Below the pieces are notes generated by a model that was given only the letters and a program-made list of their open reading frames with translations, did no database searches and was not told the DNA's origin. Both the position numbers and the translations under genes were made by a program. From assembly GCA_030529365.1 (NCBI GenBank), contig JAUMXB010000001.1, forward strand, positions 124,001 through 188,000: a stretch of 64,000 bases of DNA. Direction: 5' to 3'. The stretch comes from Cardiobacteriaceae bacterium. Lineage in GTDB: Bacteria; Pseudomonadota; Gammaproteobacteria; Cardiobacteriales; Cardiobacteriaceae. Positions 34,882 through 44,282 of the stretch are shown here, piece after piece; position 1 is the first letter of the stretch; every line of letters starts with the position of its first letter.

Positions 34882-35293
34882 GGCGGTAATTTTCCCTGAA
34901 CATGTCCGGCACCGCCGTGCTGCGCTGCCGTTGGTAATCAAAACAAACCATTACCGTCTGCGCTTCGGCTATCAGCGTTTCCCTGTCGCTATCCCTGCGG
35001 CTCACGCGGTAATGCAGGACAAAGCGCGAGGCGCGCATCTCTCCCAGCCACACGGCAATATCGAGGGTATCGTGCAGAAAAGCCTGGGCACGGTAATCGG
35101 TTTCCAGACGGGCCAATATGAGGGCAGTGCCGAAAAAATCCAGTTCGGACGCGCCAATGGCGGCAAGCGCTTCCACGCGCGCCTGGTGCAGAAGGCTGAT
35201 CAGGCGGTCATGGCCGAGATGGTTGCCGTAATTGATGTCGGCAATGCGCACGGCAAGATGGCTGACGAAGGGCTGTTCGAGAGTGAGCATCAT
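34874..35293 (-). CDS. 4-hydroxybenzoyl-CoA-type hotdog thioesterase
   Basis: 139 residues with a single hotdog domain; the catalytic aspartate is in RIADINYGNHLGHDRLISLL, the 4HBT/YbgC pattern. It cleaves short or aromatic acyl-CoAs in related proteins; the substrate here is not predictable. It overlaps the tsaB stop as ATGATGA and the next GTPase start, so translation is coupled along the operon. Confidence 0.82.
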   Translation of the reverse strand: MMLTLEQPFVSHLAVRIADINYGNHLGHDRLISLLHQARVEALAAIGASELDFFGTALILARLETDYRAQAFLHDTLDIAVWLGEMRASRFVLHYRVSRRDSDRETLIAEAQTVMVCFDYQRQRSTAVPDMFRENYRHE

Positions 35294-35937
35294 GGCTGGG
35301 TAATGTCGTTGCGCAAATAGAAAAGATCCAGCGGCTCGGCGGCGCTTTGCCACTTCGCATCCAGCATGGGGCGGAACGCCTGGTCCGCTTCGGGCAGGCA
35401 ATCCGGCAAGGCGCGCGCCACCCGCGCAAATGCCTTTTCGCCGTACGCCAGCCCCGGCCCCGCGATGATATCGGCTTGTGCATACCAGTCCGCCTCAATC
35501 GCATCCGGCGCGCACAGGCGATCCGGCGCAAGCGCGGCAACGCCGTTGCCGTCCACGCGGTACAACCCGGCATACACCGCCTGCATGCGCGCATCGAGCA
35601 GCGCCAGCACCGTCGCTGTTGCACCACGGGCAGCAGTTGCCGCCAGCAATGCCAGGCTGGAAACGGGCAGGATGGGCGCGTTCCAGGCGGTTGCCAGTCC
35701 CAAGGCCATGGAAGCGCCCACGCGCAGGCCGGTGAAGGCGCCGGGACCTGCGGAGAGAATGATGCCGTCCGCACGTCCGCCCGCGCGGGTCAGCAGGCGG
35801 TCGCACATCGGCAACAGCACTTCGGTATGCTTGCGCGCTTCGAACGTGATGTCGCAGGTGATGACGCCATCATGTTGCAGGGCAACGGAGCAGGCCGGCG
35901 TTGACGTATCAATGGCCAGCAGGGTGGAAAAAGTCAT
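35290..35937 (-). CDS. tsaB: tRNA t6A37 biosynthesis protein TsaB
   Basis: 215 residues (E. coli 231). ASKHA fold with LLAIDTSTPACSVAL, the metal-like HTEVLLPM motif and GPGAFTGLRVGASMALGLA. It bridges TsaD and TsaE in threonylcarbamoyl transfer to A37. ATGA overlap with yoaA upstream. Confidence 0.93.
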   Translation of the reverse strand: MTFSTLLAIDTSTPACSVALQHDGVITCDITFEARKHTEVLLPMCDRLLTRAGGRADGIILSAGPGAFTGLRVGASMALGLATAWNAPILPVSSLALLAATAARGATATVLALLDARMQAVYAGLYRVDGNGVAALAPDRLCAPDAIEADWYAQADIIAGPGLAYGEKAFARVARALPDCLPEADQAFRPMLDAKWQSAAEPLDLFYLRNDITQP

Positions 35938-37847
35938 GGGTTGGTATCCGTTTCATGATAGGCAAAAAAGCGCTTGACCACGGCAAGATCGGTGGTGCGC
36001 GTCATACGCGGCAGGCTGTCGAGGAAGATCTTGCCGTATCCCTTCTGCGTAAGGCGCGGATCGCCGATCACCAGCACGCCGTAATCACTAACATCGCGGA
36101 TAAGCCGCCCGACGCCCTGTTTCAGGGTAATCACGGCCTGCGGCAAGGTATCGTGCAAAAAAGGCGAAAGCCCCTTTTCCTGCAAATGGCGATGGCGCAC
36201 CTTGCTGACCGGGTCGTTGGGCGCGGCAAAAGGCAGTTTGTCGATCACCACGCAAACCAGGCGATCCCCGCGCACGTCCACGCCTTCCCAGAAACTCGCG
36301 GTCGCGAGAAGAATGCCGCGCCTGGCGGCAATGAAATCGGCCAGCAGGCGCTCCTTGGGCGCCTGTCCCTGCACGAAAAAGGTATAGGGCGCGTCGCGCA
36401 GGGCGCGCTCGGCCTGATACATGGCGCGATAACTGGTAAAGAGCAGAAAGGCACGGCCGCCGCTGCATTCCAGCACCGGCAAGACGGCATCCATCAGCGC
36501 GTCGGTATAGTCACTGTCATTGGGCTGCGGTAGCCCCTGCGGATGATAGAGAAGGGACTGGCGGCGATAGTCAAACGGGCTGTCCAGCTGGATGCTCTCG
36601 TATTCGCGCAGGCCAAGTTCGCGGGCAAAATGCCCGAAATCATGATCGACGGTCAAAGTGGCGGACAAAAACGTCCAGCTGGCTTCGCTTTGCCGTATCC
36701 ATGCCGCAAAACGCCCGGCGGCATTGACAGGCACCAGATTGAGGGAAAAGCCACGTGCGCTGGCATCCAGCCATCGCGCCTGCCGGTCTTTTTCCTTGTC
36801 TTCCGCTTCGGATTCCGCCGTGGCCTTTTCCGCATCGTCGAGAAAGAGCGGCAGCAATGCGCGCAACTTTTCGCCTCGCTCGGCAAGATTGGCGAGCAGC
36901 TTGCCGCGCGCCGCAGCCTTGCCGAGCAGTTCCCCGGCTGTTTGCAAGGCTTTTGCCCAATCACGGAGCGCTGCAAAAAACGCTTGCAGCTCGGGCAAGG
37001 CGAAATCATCCACCCGGTATTCCTCGGCGCGCGCCACGCTCTTCAAGGCGCGCTGCAAGGGTTCCGCCAGCGCATCCACGGCGCGTTGCAGGGCAACGTC
37101 ATCCGGCGCTTCCTCAAGCTGGGCAGTGCGCGCTTCCTGCATGAAGAGCTGCATCTGCCGCGAAGAGAGACGTTCGCCAAGAAAATTGATGGCGGTTTGC
37201 GGCAGGTGATGCGCTTCGTCGATGATGAAGGCGTCAATGTCGGGCAGGATTTCGGCAAAACCGTCGCTTTTCAGCGCAAAGTCGGCCAGCAGCAGATGAT
37301 GGTTGACGATCACCACATCCGCTTCCTTGGCTTTTTGCCGCGCTTTTTGCACAAAGCACTCTTCAAAGAATTCGCAGTCGCGGCCAAGGCAATTGTCGGC
37401 CGTCGAGGTAATCGCCTGGCGGATGGGCGCATCTTCGGCAATGCCGTCAAGGCCGACCAGATCGCCGTCGCGGGTGCGCGTGGCAAAGTCGGCAACCAGC
37501 GCCAGCTCGCGTCGCCCTTTCGCATCGAGTTCGCCATGCTGTTGCAGCTGATGCAAATGATGCGGGCAGAGATAATTGCGCCGCCCTTTCAGCAAGGCAA
37601 CCCGCGCCGTACTGTTCAGCACTTTGCGCACCAACGGCAAATCTCGGGTAAAAATCTGTTCCTGAAGATTTTTCGTGGCCGTGGACACCAACACCTTTTC
37701 GCCGCTCAGCAAGGCGGGCAGCAGATAGGCGAAAGTCTTGCCGGTGCCGGTGCCGGCTTCCGCCAGCAATATGCCGCCCTCTTCCAGATTTTCCGCCACC
37801 TTGGCCGCGAGCGCGCGCTGGCTCTCGCGCACCTGATAGGCAGACAC
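35934..37847 (-). CDS. yoaA: DinG/XPD-family ATP-dependent DNA helicase
   Basis: 637 residues from GTG 37847. Walker A in EAGTGTGKTFAYLLPALL, DEAH box in FIIDEAHHL, iron-sulfur ligands in YLCPHHL and CLGRDCEFFEEC, and C-terminal helicase motifs (ATASFWEGVDVRGD, GVGRLIRD). YoaA unwinds DNA ends with the clamp-loader chi subunit. Similarity to YoaA (LAPDGALSRAV) continues in frame for about 15 residues before this GTG, yet no ATG, GTG or TTG lies between it and the upstream stop; a rare start codon (for instance CTG at LAPDG) is possible. Confidence 0.9.
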   Translation of the reverse strand: MSAYQVRESQRALAAKVAENLEEGGILLAEAGTGTGKTFAYLLPALLSGEKVLVSTATKNLQEQIFTRDLPLVRKVLNSTARVALLKGRRNYLCPHHLHQLQQHGELDAKGRRELALVADFATRTRDGDLVGLDGIAEDAPIRQAITSTADNCLGRDCEFFEECFVQKARQKAKEADVVIVNHHLLLADFALKSDGFAEILPDIDAFIIDEAHHLPQTAINFLGERLSSRQMQLFMQEARTAQLEEAPDDVALQRAVDALAEPLQRALKSVARAEEYRVDDFALPELQAFFAALRDWAKALQTAGELLGKAAARGKLLANLAERGEKLRALLPLFLDDAEKATAESEAEDKEKDRQARWLDASARGFSLNLVPVNAAGRFAAWIRQSEASWTFLSATLTVDHDFGHFARELGLREYESIQLDSPFDYRRQSLLYHPQGLPQPNDSDYTDALMDAVLPVLECSGGRAFLLFTSYRAMYQAERALRDAPYTFFVQGQAPKERLLADFIAARRGILLATASFWEGVDVRGDRLVCVVIDKLPFAAPNDPVSKVRHRHLQEKGLSPFLHDTLPQAVITLKQGVGRLIRDVSDYGVLVIGDPRLTQKGYGKIFLDSLPRMTRTTDLAVVKRFFAYHETDTNP

Positions 37848-37906
37848 GGCACGAGAAAGCGCCCCGTCGGGCGCCAGATAATGAAGGATGCTGGAGGCGA
37901 GCGTGC

Positions 37907-38926
37907 TTATAGACCGGCCGCTTTGTTCGCTGCGTTAAGCGCGCCCTGGCGGTCTCCCAGCTCGTTGCGGGCCTTGGAAACCAGCGACCAGGCTTTTTTC
38001 TCCATGGCTTTGTCGCCCGAAGACTGCGCAGTTTGCACGGCGCGGCTTGCCATGGCATCCGCTTCGCGATGGCGTCCCTGATGAAAACGGATATTGGCGA
38101 TGTCGTAAAGAATCTTGGGATTTTTGGATTCGATACGCTGTGCGTTTTCCAGATAGCCTACCGCACCGTCCATATCACCTTTACCCAGGGAATCAGAAGC
38201 CTTGCGCAAGAGAGAAGATACCGCACTGCCACCGGTATTGCTGCCACTGGCAGCCGGACGTTTGTTGCTGGCCACTTCCTGCGATTCTGCCGGAGGGTTC
38301 TGCTGTGGCGCTGCATCAGCATCACGACGCACTGGCTGTACTGGTGGTGGCGGCTCGGCAGAATCTGCGGGGCGCGCGGCTTGTGCCGTATCCGTGGCAG
38401 GGGTGCGCTCCAGCGGACGCAATGGTGCCGGACGATTGTTAACATTGGGATTGGGGTTGACAGTCACGCTATCCGGTGTTGTTCCCGCAGTATTGCTTGC
38501 TGCGCTGTTGTTGCCAGACAACTTGGGCTCATCATAGACGCGCGGTGAAGCATTGCCCGCAGTCTGGGGCTGTGCATCCCAGCCCGTATTTGCTTGCTGC
38601 GGTAGCTGTGGTGTACGTTGTGCAGGAGGTCTAACCACAGGTTGGGTATAAGGCGAAGGCTGCTGCATCTGGGTATTTTGCGGCGGATAATGAGGCTGCG
38701 GGGCTTGCGGCGTCTGGTACCGGGGCTGCTGCGGTGGCGGTGCTTGCCGTGTCGCCTGGGCGAATGCCCCGTTTTGCGAGGGGATCTGCGCATTTTGCAG
38801 CGGCACCCGTGGCCCGAGGAAGCTGTTTTGCTGTACTACCGGCGCCGGAGTAGGCCCATACATCATATTGCCGCAGCCCGTGAGCATTGTGGCTGCCAAA
38901 GAAAGCGTCAACCAGGAGCGTTTCAT
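37907..38926 (-). CDS. TPR lipoprotein, probable PBP1b activator (LpoP-like)
   Basis: 339 residues. Lipoprotein signal with lipobox LTGC (mature from Cys18), a long Pro/Gln/Asn-rich disordered linker (about 20-235) and a C-terminal TPR-like domain (GDMDGAVGYLENAQRIESKN, ILYDIANIRFHQGRHREADA). It starts 58 bp after mrcB. In Pseudomonas an outer-membrane TPR lipoprotein (LpoP) encoded beside the PBP1b gene activates it; the same architecture and neighbour are seen here. Start at 38926 is set by the signal peptide. Confidence 0.75.
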   Translation of the reverse strand: MKRSWLTLSLAATMLTGCGNMMYGPTPAPVVQQNSFLGPRVPLQNAQIPSQNGAFAQATRQAPPPQQPRYQTPQAPQPHYPPQNTQMQQPSPYTQPVVRPPAQRTPQLPQQANTGWDAQPQTAGNASPRVYDEPKLSGNNSAASNTAGTTPDSVTVNPNPNVNNRPAPLRPLERTPATDTAQAARPADSAEPPPPVQPVRRDADAAPQQNPPAESQEVASNKRPAASGSNTGGSAVSSLLRKASDSLGKGDMDGAVGYLENAQRIESKNPKILYDIANIRFHQGRHREADAMASRAVQTAQSSGDKAMEKKAWSLVSKARNELGDRQGALNAANKAAGL

Positions 38927-38984
38927 GCCATCACCTTTTCTCATGTTCATCTTTAAAAATCTTGGTTATTTTAGTGGAATCGCT

Positions 38985-41375
38985 TCAATTGCGAAACCAT
39001 GCCGAAGGATCGCCCGTATCCGTGGCAGGAACCGATACCGGCTGCGGCGCGGACAAGAGCTCAAATCCGTAACCATCATCTGCCTCGGAGCCACTGTCGT
39101 CATAATCGTCGTACACCGGTTTTCTGACACAGGCATTGTAATAAGACGGTTCTGAACCGGCGATAAAGGGCACATCCACTGCGCGTCCACCGCCACATCC
39201 GCGACCGGCAAGTGCACCGGTTTGCGGATCGATGGTGCGCACCACGATGCCTTCCGGTTCGTTGAGCTGCAGGGGCGTCAGCGGCAAATCTTTCATGATG
39301 TCCATCCAGATGCGCAGCGCACCTTTGCCGCCGGAAAGTGATGTGGATTTGTTTTGGTCGTTGCCCACCCAGACCACAGTAGTGAGATTGCCGGAAAATC
39401 CTGCAAACCAGCTGTCGCGGTAGCTGTCAGTCGTGCCGGTTTTGCCCGCAATGTTGAGATCGGGAGAAATTTTTTCTTTCATTGCTGTTGCCGTGCCACG
39501 GCGCGGAATCTGCTGCATGGTCCGCACCACCAGATAATGCGGCGCAGGTTCAATCGCCTTGATGCTCGACATGGAAAAGCGCTCTATGACCTTGCCGTCC
39601 TGCGTGGTGATTTCGCGAATGGAGCGCAGCGGTGTGAAATAGCCGCCATTGGCAAAAGTCTCGTAAATCTGCGCCACTTCCAATGCCGACATTTCCACGG
39701 CGCCCAGGGATACGGAAGGATATTGCGGCAAATTCTCCCGCGCGCCAACCCTGCGCATGGTGGAAAGCACATCGGGGATGCCGAGATCAAGGGCAATGCG
39801 CGCGGTAGGAATATTGTAAGACTTGATCAGGGATTCTTCGAGCGTCACGCTGCCCTGGTATTTCTTGCTGTAGTTCTGCGGCGACCACGTTTCCGTACCG
39901 CGCTTGTAGTGCAGGGGCGAATCGCTGATCTTGCTCGCGAGATTGTAAAGTTGCGGATATTCCAGGGCGGCAAGATAGACCACCGGCTTGATCAGCGAGC
40001 CGATCTGGCGCTTGGCTGAAATGGCGCGGTTGAACCCTTGTTCGCCGGCCACGCGGGAACCGATGACCGACATCACTTCTCCATTGCCGCTGTTGACGAT
40101 CACCGCCGCGCTTTGCAGGAAATTCGGCTTGAATCCGTTGCGTTTTTCCAGCGCTTTCAGGCCGTCGGAAAGCGCTTGTTGCGCGTCGTCCTGCACCTGC
40201 GGATCCAAAGTCGTGAAGATGTTCAGGCCTTCGCGGGTCAGGTCTTCCTTGTTGTAAATCTGGTAAAGCTGCTGGTAAACCAGATCGAGGAAGGCGGGAT
40301 AGCGCATGCGATCCGTCGTAGTTTCCTTGGGCACGACATCAAGCGGCAGGTTTTGCGCAAGCGCCGCGTCTTCGGCCGTAATCAGGCCGCGCTCGTGCAT
40401 GATGCGCAGCATGAGGTTGCGGCGCTTGATGGCGTATTCGCTGTTGCGGCGCGGATCGGCAAGGCCGGGCTCGCGCACCAGCGCCAGCAGCATGGCAATT
40501 TCATGCAATCCAAGCTCTTTCAAATCCTTGTTGAAGAAATATTCGCTGGCAAGACCGAAGCCATGGATGGCGCGATCGCCGTCCTGGCCGAGGTTGATTT
40601 CGTTGATATAGCCTTCGAGAATTTCTTCCTTGGTGGAATGGCGCTCCAGCACAATGGCCATGAGCATTTCCTTGACTTTGCGCGTCAGGGTGCGCTCGTT
40701 GCTCAAGTAATGGTTCTTGATGAATTGCTGGGTGAGCGTACTTGCGCCCTGCCGCCCCGATTTGTCGATAAACGTCACGTACACCGAACGGGCAAGGCCC
40801 TTGATATCCACGCCCGGGTGTTTCCAGAAGCTCTGGTCCTCGATGGCGATAAGGCTGTCCACCAGCACTTCCGGCACATCTTCGAGATTGACCAGTATCC
40901 GGTCCTGACGATGCTGCGGATAGATGCTCGCGATGCGCAACGGCTCGATGCGCTCAAGCACCACGTCTTCGAGCGAGGTTTCATCAAAGAGGGAAGCAAT
41001 TTTGCCGTCGGCAAAGCCCACTTTCAGCTTGCGCGCCGGCTTGGCGCCATCCCAGTAGGTAAACGGCGGCAAATAGACGGTAACACTCTGTTCATCTACG
41101 CTGTACTGCATGGGTTCGACGGGATTGGCGACCTTGCGGTATTCGAGCAACTCCAGCTCGCGCAGCACATGCTTGCTGCCGATGTTCGCGCCAACATACA
41201 GCTCCAGCGGGCGGGCATACACGCGCGCCGGCATTGACCACAGCGCACCGCCAAGATTGGCGTCATCCAGGCGGTATTCCTTTTCCAGCTTCAGGGCATA
41301 AAGCACGGCAATGACAATGCCGAGAATGCCGAAGCACAAGCAAAGATAGAAAAGATTGCGAATGAGTCGGATCAA
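38985..41375 (-). CDS. mrcB: Bifunctional penicillin-binding protein 1b
   Basis: 796 residues. Inner-membrane anchor (about 8-27), a UB2H-like region (about 60-150), a GT51 glycosyltransferase domain with catalytic Glu179 in IAIEDQSFWKHPGVD, and a transpeptidase domain with Ser460-x-x-Lys463, SYN (519-521) and KTGT (645-648). It polymerises and crosslinks peptidoglycan. It follows thyA by 18 bp and precedes the TPR lipoprotein that is its likely activator. Confidence 0.96.
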   Translation of the reverse strand: MIRLIRNLFYLCLCFGILGIVIAVLYALKLEKEYRLDDANLGGALWSMPARVYARPLELYVGANIGSKHVLRELELLEYRKVANPVEPMQYSVDEQSVTVYLPPFTYWDGAKPARKLKVGFADGKIASLFDETSLEDVVLERIEPLRIASIYPQHRQDRILVNLEDVPEVLVDSLIAIEDQSFWKHPGVDIKGLARSVYVTFIDKSGRQGASTLTQQFIKNHYLSNERTLTRKVKEMLMAIVLERHSTKEEILEGYINEINLGQDGDRAIHGFGLASEYFFNKDLKELGLHEIAMLLALVREPGLADPRRNSEYAIKRRNLMLRIMHERGLITAEDAALAQNLPLDVVPKETTTDRMRYPAFLDLVYQQLYQIYNKEDLTREGLNIFTTLDPQVQDDAQQALSDGLKALEKRNGFKPNFLQSAAVIVNSGNGEVMSVIGSRVAGEQGFNRAISAKRQIGSLIKPVVYLAALEYPQLYNLASKISDSPLHYKRGTETWSPQNYSKKYQGSVTLEESLIKSYNIPTARIALDLGIPDVLSTMRRVGARENLPQYPSVSLGAVEMSALEVAQIYETFANGGYFTPLRSIREITTQDGKVIERFSMSSIKAIEPAPHYLVVRTMQQIPRRGTATAMKEKISPDLNIAGKTGTTDSYRDSWFAGFSGNLTTVVWVGNDQNKSTSLSGGKGALRIWMDIMKDLPLTPLQLNEPEGIVVRTIDPQTGALAGRGCGGGRAVDVPFIAGSEPSYYNACVRKPVYDDYDDSGSEADDGYGFELLSAPQPVSVPATDTGDPSAWFRN

Positions 41376-41393
41376 GGGCAGTCTCCGGTAGCG

Positions 41394-42170
41394 TCAAACG
41401 GCGACCGGCGCGGGAATGGCCGGATCATGCTGGTAATTTTCAAGGTGAATGTGCGCGGCGCCATAATCCCACAGGCTGGCAGCCGGCTCAAGGCGGAGAC
41501 GCGGCAGCGGTTTGGGCGTGCGGGCAAGCTGGGTATTCGCCTGTTCCACATGGTTGTTGTAAAGATGGACATCGCCGCCTGTCCAGATGAACTCCCCGAC
41601 GTCAAGCGACGTTTGCGCGGCGATCATGTGAGTCAGGAGTGCATAGCTTGCGATATTGAAGGGCACGCCGAGAAAAATATCGGCCGAGCGCTGGTACAGC
41701 TGGCAGGAAAGGCGTCCGTTGGCGACATAAAACTGGAAAAGCGCATGACAGGGCATCAGCGCCATGTGCGGAAGCTCTGCCACGTTCCAGGCAGAAACGA
41801 TCATGCGCCGCGAATCGGGATCGCTTTTCAGCGTGTCAAGCACGGTCTGGATCTGGTCGTGCCCTTGCCAGTCGCGCCATTGCTTGCCGTACACCGGGCC
41901 GAGGTCGCCCTTGTCGTCCGCCCATTCGTCCCAGATGGTCACGCCGTTGTCATGCAGATAGGCAATATTGGTGTCGCCGCGCAAGAACCACAGCAATTCA
42001 TGCACTACGGACTTGAAATGCACTTTTTTCGTGGTCAACAGCGGAAAGCCCTGGTTCAGGTCAAAGCGCAGCTGCGCGCCGAAAAGAGAACGCGTGCCGG
42101 TACCGGTACGGTCTTCCTTGGCAGCGCCTTCCTTCAACACGCGCTCCAGCAATTCCAGATACTGCTTCAT
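41394..42170 (-). CDS. thyA: Thymidylate synthase
   Basis: 258 residues (E. coli 264). Catalytic Cys141 in [10 protein letters not shown], folate/dUMP motifs [45 protein letters not shown] split as [11 protein letters not shown] and [10 protein letters not shown]. It methylates dUMP to dTMP. The start at 42170 (AGGAAAGGAA upstream) overlaps the lgt stop by ATGA, the common lgt-thyA arrangement. Confidence 0.97.
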   Translation of the reverse strand: MKQYLELLERVLKEGAAKEDRTGTGTRSLFGAQLRFDLNQGFPLLTTKKVHFKSVVHELLWFLRGDTNIAYLHDNGVTIWDEWADDKGDLGPVYGKQWRDWQGHDQIQTVLDTLKSDPDSRRMIVSAWNVAELPHMALMPCHALFQFYVANGRLSCQLYQRSADIFLGVPFNIASYALLTHMIAAQTSLDVGEFIWTGGDVHLYNNHVEQANTQLARTPKPLPRLRLEPAASLWDYGAAHIHLENYQHDPAIPAPVAV

Positions 42171-42955
42171 TTCCTTTCCTCCCCAACTGCCTGCGGACGC
42201 AGCATCAGCCAAAGCCCGAAAGCAATCATCGGCAACGACAGCACCATTCCCATGGTCAGCCAGTCAAAGGCGAGATAGCGCAAATGGCTGTCCGGCTCGC
42301 GCACAAATTCCACGGCGCTGCGGAAAACGCCATAGCCGACCAGGAACAGTCCGCTCACCCGCCCGAGCGCGCGCGGTTTGGCGCTGTACACCCACAACAT
42401 GACAAACAGCACCAGCCCCTCCAGCAGCGCTTCATAGAGCTGCGACGGATGGCGTGGCACCGGCCCGCCGGTGGGGAACACCATGCCCCAGGGCAAGTCG
42501 GTCGCCCGCCCCCACAGTTCGCCGTTGATGAAATTGCCGATCCGCCCGAAGAAAAGGCCGATGGGAATCAGCGGCGCGATGAAATCCGTCACTTCAAAAT
42601 AGCGCTTGCCCTGTTTGCGGGCGAAGAAAAACATCGCCACCAGCACGCCCAGCAATCCGCCATGGAAAGACATCCCGCCTTCCCAGATTTTCAGGGGATA
42701 CAGCCAGTCCTTTGCCCAGTTGCCCATGCCGTAGAACAGCACATAGCCCACGCGTCCGCCGAGGATGACGCCGAGCATGAGATAGGTGAGCAGATCGCTG
42801 ATTTGCGCCACCGGCCAGCGCGGATCGTGGCGCGCGCGATAACGCGCCACCCAGTAACCGAGACCGAAGCCGACGACATACATCATGCCGTACCACGTGG
42901 GTTTTACCGGGCCGAGTTCGAAAATATAGGGACTGATTTGCGGGAATTGCAGCAT
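42167..42955 (-). CDS. lgt: Prolipoprotein diacylglyceryl transferase
   Basis: 262 residues with seven membrane helices. Lgt signature [14 protein letters not shown], active-site region [10 protein letters not shown] and [13 protein letters not shown]. It adds diacylglycerol to lipobox cysteines; its product would be needed for the lipoprotein encoded downstream. The start at 42955 was chosen from the family N-terminus ([12 protein letters not shown]). Confidence 0.96.
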   Translation of the reverse strand: MLQFPQISPYIFELGPVKPTWYGMMYVVGFGLGYWVARYRARHDPRWPVAQISDLLTYLMLGVILGGRVGYVLFYGMGNWAKDWLYPLKIWEGGMSFHGGLLGVLVAMFFFARKQGKRYFEVTDFIAPLIPIGLFFGRIGNFINGELWGRATDLPWGMVFPTGGPVPRHPSQLYEALLEGLVLFVMLWVYSAKPRALGRVSGLFLVGYGVFRSAVEFVREPDSHLRYLAFDWLTMGMVLSLPMIAFGLWLMLRPQAVGEERK

Positions 42956-43431
42956 GGATAATGGGCGGCTCTGAAACGCGCGTATTATAAGGAGTTCACT
43001 TTGCCCTTTCCCGCTTTTGTGGCCTTTTCGCCTTTTACAAAAAATTAAGATAAGCAAGGCAGACTGATCATTTTTATATTTCGTGTGCATTTATTCTTTA
43101 GCGAACCGCATCTCTATTCGCCACGCACTACAAAAATAAAAAAAATGATAAATTTTCTCACCAATAAGCGCTTATGATGATAAATATAATATAAAAATTG
43201 CTTAATTATGATTAAAACAATATATTTTTGTTGAAATTATAAATCATTAACCATGCTGCACACGTGCCAGCCATATCTTCGCACCATTCCTGGCAGCTGC
43301 ATGATGAGTGACCATCGTCACAATAGTCGAGCGCGAGCTTTTGTTCCGTTACGATTTCCGCTAGTCTGCATTCCGGTTTGATATACAAGTCGGCGACAGC
43401 GTGGAACATGCCGACAAGGGAGATTGCCGCA
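42956..43431. other. AT-rich divergent intergenic region, 476 bp
   Basis: Between lgt and alkB. Strongly AT-rich from about 43030 to 43250, with one single-core palindromic element. A minus-strand frame (43212-43409) would encode a 65-residue Cys-rich peptide but has no ribosome-binding site and is not called. Confidence 0.6.
43144..43187. repeat. Interspersed palindromic element copy 9 (single core)
   Basis: Core at 43166-43173 with left spacer GATAAATTTTCTCACC and a reduced right arm GATGATAAATATAAT. Confidence 0.75.
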
Positions 43432-44064
43432 ATGCACACGCCTGACCTCTTTGCCGCCAACCCGGATCCTGCCGCCAATCTGCTGCCTTTTGATGGCATC
43501 GTCAATGATTACGGCACGCTGTTTTCCGCTGACGAAGCCGATGCTCTGCTTGCCGGCTTGCTGGCCAATATTCCCTGGCGGCACGATGAAGCGCTGATCT
43601 ACGGCAAGCGCATCATCACCGCACGGCAAGTGGCATGGTATGGCGATGCCACCTTCGATTACACCTATTCGGGCGTCACCCGCCGCGCCCTGCCATGGAA
43701 CGATATTCTCCTCGCCATCAGGGAAAAAGTGGAAAACGCTATCGCCGCCATCAGCCCGACCCGCTTCAACTCCTGCCTGCTCAATCTCTACCGAGACGGT
43801 AGCCAGGGCATGGCCTGGCACAGCGATGATGAAAAAGAACTGGGCGAAAATACCATCATCGCCTCGGTGAGCTTCGGCGCCACGCGCAAATTTGCCTTCC
43901 GCCACAGGCAAAGCGGTGAAAAACGCGAACTCATGCTCGCCCACGGCCAGCTCATCGTGATGCGCGGCGCAACGCAAAGCCACTGGCAGCACGCCATCAT
44001 GAAATCCGCGCGCATCCATGCGCCGCGCGTCAGCCTGACCTTTCGCACCATAAAAAAATCATAA
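43432..44064 (+). CDS. alkB: AlkB-family 2-oxoglutarate/Fe(II) DNA dealkylase
   Basis: 210 residues. Iron ligands His130 and Asp132 (AWHSDDEKELG) and His187 (HWQHAI), 2-oxoglutarate-binding Arg199 and Arg205 (APRVSLTFR). The sequence between (NSCLLNLYRDGSQGMAWHSD) is closer to the ALKBH2/3-like type than to E. coli AlkB. Removes alkyl groups from N1-A/N3-C. Start at 43432 with GGGAG nine bases upstream. No Ada or LexA site is visible. Confidence 0.9.
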   Translation: MHTPDLFAANPDPAANLLPFDGIVNDYGTLFSADEADALLAGLLANIPWRHDEALIYGKRIITARQVAWYGDATFDYTYSGVTRRALPWNDILLAIREKVENAIAAISPTRFNSCLLNLYRDGSQGMAWHSDDEKELGENTIIASVSFGATRKFAFRHRQSGEKRELMLAHGQLIVMRGATQSHWQHAIMKSARIHAPRVSLTFRTIKKS

Positions 44065-44070
44065 AATAAC

Positions 44071-44120
44071 GAAAAATAATTATTTTTTACCATCAAGAAG
44101 CGCTTGCTGCGGTAAAAAAC
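44071..44120. repeat. Interspersed palindromic element copy 10 (single core)
   Basis: Core at 44098-44105 with ATTTTTTACCATC and GCGGTAAAAAACC arms, seven bases after the alkB stop. Confidence 0.8.
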
Positions 44121-44126
44121 CACCAT

Positions 44127-44160
44127 AAAAAAAACGCCTGATGCAAAAAACATCAGGCGC
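44127..44160 (-). terminator. Terminator of the tRNA-Ile gene
   Basis: On the minus strand CGCCTGATG-loop-CATCAGGCG is followed by a run of eight T. A perfect 9-bp stem directly 3' of the tRNA. Confidence 0.9.
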
Positions 44161-44166
44161 TTGCAT

Positions 44167-44243
44167 TGGTAGGCCCGGAGGGACTTGAACCCCCGACCAA
44201 GCGATTATGAGTCGCCTGCTCTAACCGACTGAGCTACAGGCCC
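44167..44243 (-). tRNA. tRNA-Ile (CAU anticodon, lysidine type)
   Basis: 77 nt including an encoded CCA. D-arm AGCTCAGTCGGTTAGAGC, anticodon loop CTCATAA with stem GGCGA/TCGCT, T-arm GGGGGTTCAAGTCCCTC. The anticodon-arm sequence AGGCGACTCATAATCGCTTG matches E. coli ileX and not elongator tRNA-Met, so C34 should be converted to lysidine by TilS to read AUA. Position 1 pairs with 72 as G-U. Confidence 0.9.
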
Positions 44244-44282
44244 GGAAAAGAGGCGCAATCATACGCGATTTGCCCCGGTTTG

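Noticed and set aside
43212-43409. Possible 65-residue cysteine-rich peptide upstream of alkB on the minus strand
   Set aside because: No ribosome-binding site, no signal peptide, no recognisable family, and it falls in the alkB promoter region.
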